From contig NZ_JAUSXO010000001.1 in assembly GCF_030816075.1 (NCBI RefSeq), positions 3,720,001 to 3,784,000 on the forward strand: 64,000 bases of DNA, in the 5' to 3' direction. Below are positions 62,272 through 64,000 of this stretch, piece after piece. How positions within the stretch are numbered: position 1 is the stretch's first letter; each line of letters starts with the position of its first letter. This DNA comes from Arthrobacter agilis. GTDB taxonomy: Bacteria; Actinomycetota; Actinomycetes; Actinomycetales; Micrococcaceae. The translations under genes and the position numbers were made by a program. The notes below the pieces were generated by a model. It was not told the origin of the DNA, did not search any database, and was given only the letters and a program-made list of their open reading frames with translations.

Positions 62272-62739
62272 GTGGCGTTCTTCGCGGCGGCACGGCAGGG
62301 GCGGAAGGACGACGCCGAGCTGGGCACCGGGGTGTGGCGGCGGGCGCATGACCGCTTCCGCCGCGGGCTCGACCGCTACCACCAGATCCTCGAGGGCATC
62401 GACGACGACGACGTCTACAACGAGCTCGTGGGGATCGCCAACGACCTCAGCGCGATGCTCCCGCGCGTCCGGGAGCTCTGCGTGCGTGCCCAGAGCTCCT
62501 CGCCGAGCACCGGACTCGACATCCCGGGCGCGCTCATGCAGGTGCACCGGGCACTGTCCCGCGCCGGCAACACGCTCGCGACGACGGCCGAGGCCGCCGC
62601 GATGACGAGGCTCGACGGCGAACGGTGGGGCATCGCGTCCTCCGGTCTCGACAACGTACGGCGCCGCGCCCAGCTCGTGGCGGACGACGTCGAGGAGGCC
62701 GAACGGGCCATGCCGGATGCCGGCCGGCAGGTCCCGTGA
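62272..62739 (+). CDS. Conserved hypothetical protein downstream of bpa
   Basis: 155 residues, mostly helical, with repeated amphipathic segments (RRGLDRYHQILEGIDDDDVYNELVGIANDLSAMLPRVRELC). The GTG at 62272 lies 7 bases after the bpa stop, with no good Shine-Dalgarno, so translation may be coupled. No recognised domain. The position suggests a partner of Bpa or the proteasome, but that is inference only. Confidence 0.7.
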   Translation: MAFFAAARQGRKDDAELGTGVWRRAHDRFRRGLDRYHQILEGIDDDDVYNELVGIANDLSAMLPRVRELCVRAQSSSPSTGLDIPGALMQVHRALSRAGNTLATTAEAAAMTRLDGERWGIASSGLDNVRRRAQLVADDVEEAERAMPDAGRQVP

Positions 62740-62772
62740 TGCGCGGCACCACACCGGGATCGGGTGGGGGGA

Positions 62773-64000
62773 TCAGTAGAAGAGCAGTGTGCTCCCCGGG
62801 TCGACGGAGATGTCCCACACCTCGACCTCCCGCCCGTCGCAGTCGCCCCGCGTACCTGTCGGCACGCCGCGGATGAACGGCGCCGCCCGGTTGTCGTCCA
62901 CGTAGGGGTATCCGCGTTCGTTCAGGACGGTGAGGACGCGGCGCTCGATGGCGGGATCGCCGTCGGCGTAGCCCGACTGCTCCCGCTCGTAGGCGGTGAA
63001 GCCCTCCGGCCAGCGCAGCAGGATCGCGCGACCGTTGAAGGTGAAGAGCACGCACGCCTCCCCGTCCGCCGCCTCGATGCGGAAGGTGCCCAGCAGGGTG
63101 CCCGGCATGTCCTGCGGATCGCGGCCCGGCGGTGGCTCGACGCCCACGACGGCCGCGGGGTTCAGGGCCCCGGGAGCCTCACCACTCGTCTCGAGCGGCA
63201 GTTCTCCGGCCGGTAGGGCCCGGATGGCGTCGCGCAGCCCGTCCGGCAGGGGGACGGGTTCGCCCGTGATCGTCGTGGTCTCCGGCGCCCGGCGGTTCAC
63301 GAGGGTCAGCACGGAGCCCTCGCCCTCGATCGGCGCGAGGACGCCGCGTTCGGCGTGCTCGAGGAACATGAGCTGGTTGGGCGGGAAGAAGCTGCGGCTG
63401 TACGTGCGCTCGAGGGTGCTCCGACCCGTGACGTCGATCGTGAGGACCCGGCCCGTCTCCTCGCCCTTGATGATCTGCACCACGGAGGCGCTCCGCAGGA
63501 TCCGCACCTCCCCGTCGACGACCGTCGGCTGGATGTTCGAGGCGGCCACGACGGCCACCACGTCGGCGAGATCGTACAGGCGGGCCGTCTCCTCCGCCGG
63601 TCCCGCGGCCCGGCGGGGGAGAAGCGCCGTGGTGAGGGCCGCGATGACCAGCAGCAGGCACGCGGCGCCGACGATCAGCTGGATCCGCCGCGTCCGGGAC
63701 CTGCCGCCGTCGGCGTGGGGCCGGGCGGGCCGTTCCTCCTCCACCGGTACGGCAGGGGCGGGTTCGCGGGCTGCCGCCGCCGCGGGCCCGGGCGAGGGCG
63801 GCTCCCGGGCCGGGAGTGCGCGACGGCTGCGCCCGAGGTCCTCCTCGGCGACGGTGCGGGCCGGGTCGGCGTCGGCGAGGACGGCGGCGAGGGAGGCGGT
63901 GAGGGAGGCCGACGATCCCGCGGTGGCGGGCAGGTGGCGTGCGCAGGCGGTCTCGATGTCGTGCAACCGTCCGGGGTCCTCCCCCGAGGACCTCGCTGCG
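62773..64000 (-). CDS. Single-pass membrane protein with extracytoplasmic domain (5' end outside window)
   Basis: At least 408 codons; the open frame continues to the right edge, so the true start is outside. Residues before about 100 are Pro/Ala-rich. A single hydrophobic helix, RRIQLIVGAACLLLVIAALTTALLP, follows. The C-terminal 280 residues form an extracellular domain with strand-rich sequence and two cysteines near the end. I do not recognise a family. Confidence 0.7.
   Translation of the reverse strand, partial: AARSSGEDPGRLHDIETACARHLPATAGSSASLTASLAAVLADADPARTVAEEDLGRSRRALPAREPPSPGPAAAAAREPAPAVPVEEERPARPHADGGRSRTRRIQLIVGAACLLLVIAALTTALLPRRAAGPAEETARLYDLADVVAVVAASNIQPTVVDGEVRILRSASVVQIIKGEETGRVLTIDVTGRSTLERTYSRSFFPPNQLMFLEHAERGVLAPIEGEGSVLTLVNRRAPETTTITGEPVPLPDGLRDAIRALPAGELPLETSGEAPGALNPAAVVGVEPPPGRDPQDMPGTLLGTFRIEAADGEACVLFTFNGRAILLRWPEGFTAYEREQSGYADGDPAIERRVLTVLNERGYPYVDDNRAAPFIRGVPTGTRGDCDGREVEVWDISVDPGSTLLFY

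Noticed and set aside
1-64000. Insertion sequences, prophage, CRISPR arrays, rRNA or restriction-modification genes
   Set aside because: None seen: no transposase or integrase-like protein, no regular direct-repeat/spacer array, no Cas-like product.

Overview
The window is a gene-dense stretch of high-GC (about 70%) chromosomal DNA from an actinobacterium, most likely Arthrobacter or a close relative in the Micrococcaceae. The pointers are the codon usage, many GTG starts, GTP-type PEP carboxykinase, PEP carboxylase, an Lhr helicase next to Nei2, a bacterial proteasome activator ending in GQYL, a CstA/YbdD pair and tRNA genes followed by strong hairpin terminators. I see no insertion sequence, prophage, integrase, CRISPR array, rRNA operon or replication origin. 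The genus is inferred from gene content, not proved.

Layout. 1-7 kb: a truncated GH76 glycosidase, a divergent SDR/acyl-CoA dehydrogenase pair behind a perfect inverted repeat, ppc and a quinone-oxidoreductase-like gene. 7-17.9 kb: a TspO-like membrane protein, DedA, an RluA-family pseudouridine synthase, nei2 overlapping lhr, two envelope genes and rlmH. 18.1-24.7 kb: a tightly coupled cell-surface glycan operon. It encodes a CDP-ribitol-type cytidylyltransferase/reductase fusion, a LicD-like phosphotransferase/methyltransferase fusion, a tiny coiled-coil protein, a clan-A glycosidase, a glycosyltransferase and a CpdA-like phosphodiesterase. 24.7-34.6 kb: stress and housekeeping genes (DJ-1/PfpI, MerR plus small efflux protein, RidA-like, FNT channel, cupin, PNPOx, tadA/upp divergent pair, APC permease, an orphan winged-helix regulator, sixA). 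34.6-46.5 kb: flavoprotein disulfide reductase, pckG with a CRP/GlxR-like site, phosphohexomutase, a RecQ with a C-terminal phosphoribosyltransferase-like domain, a prolyl oligopeptidase and an FAD/NAD(P)-binding protein. 46.6-64 kb: a giant secreted nuclease/5'-nucleotidase with S-layer-homology domains, a septum-formation-type lipoprotein, a quinone oxidoreductase, an FUSC transporter-like protein, cstA-ybdD, an ABC exporter divergent from a two-component system with a 10+10 bp palindrome between them, the proteasome activator bpa, and a truncated membrane protein.

Four tRNA genes lie on the minus strand: Ser(CGA), Arg(ACG), Ser(GCT) and Ser(TGA). Each is followed by a strong hairpin.

How the genes work together. 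ppc and pckG are the opposing PEP/oxaloacetate enzymes. The 18-24 kb operon would make CDP-ribitol (or another CDP-alditol) and pass the alditol phosphate to a surface glycan, an arrangement resembling the vertebrate ISPD/FKRP ribitol-phosphate pathway. Many genes carry a TANNNT-type -10 box exactly 6-7 bases upstream of ATG/GTG with no Shine-Dalgarno, so leaderless transcription is common here. That pattern also fixed several start codons.
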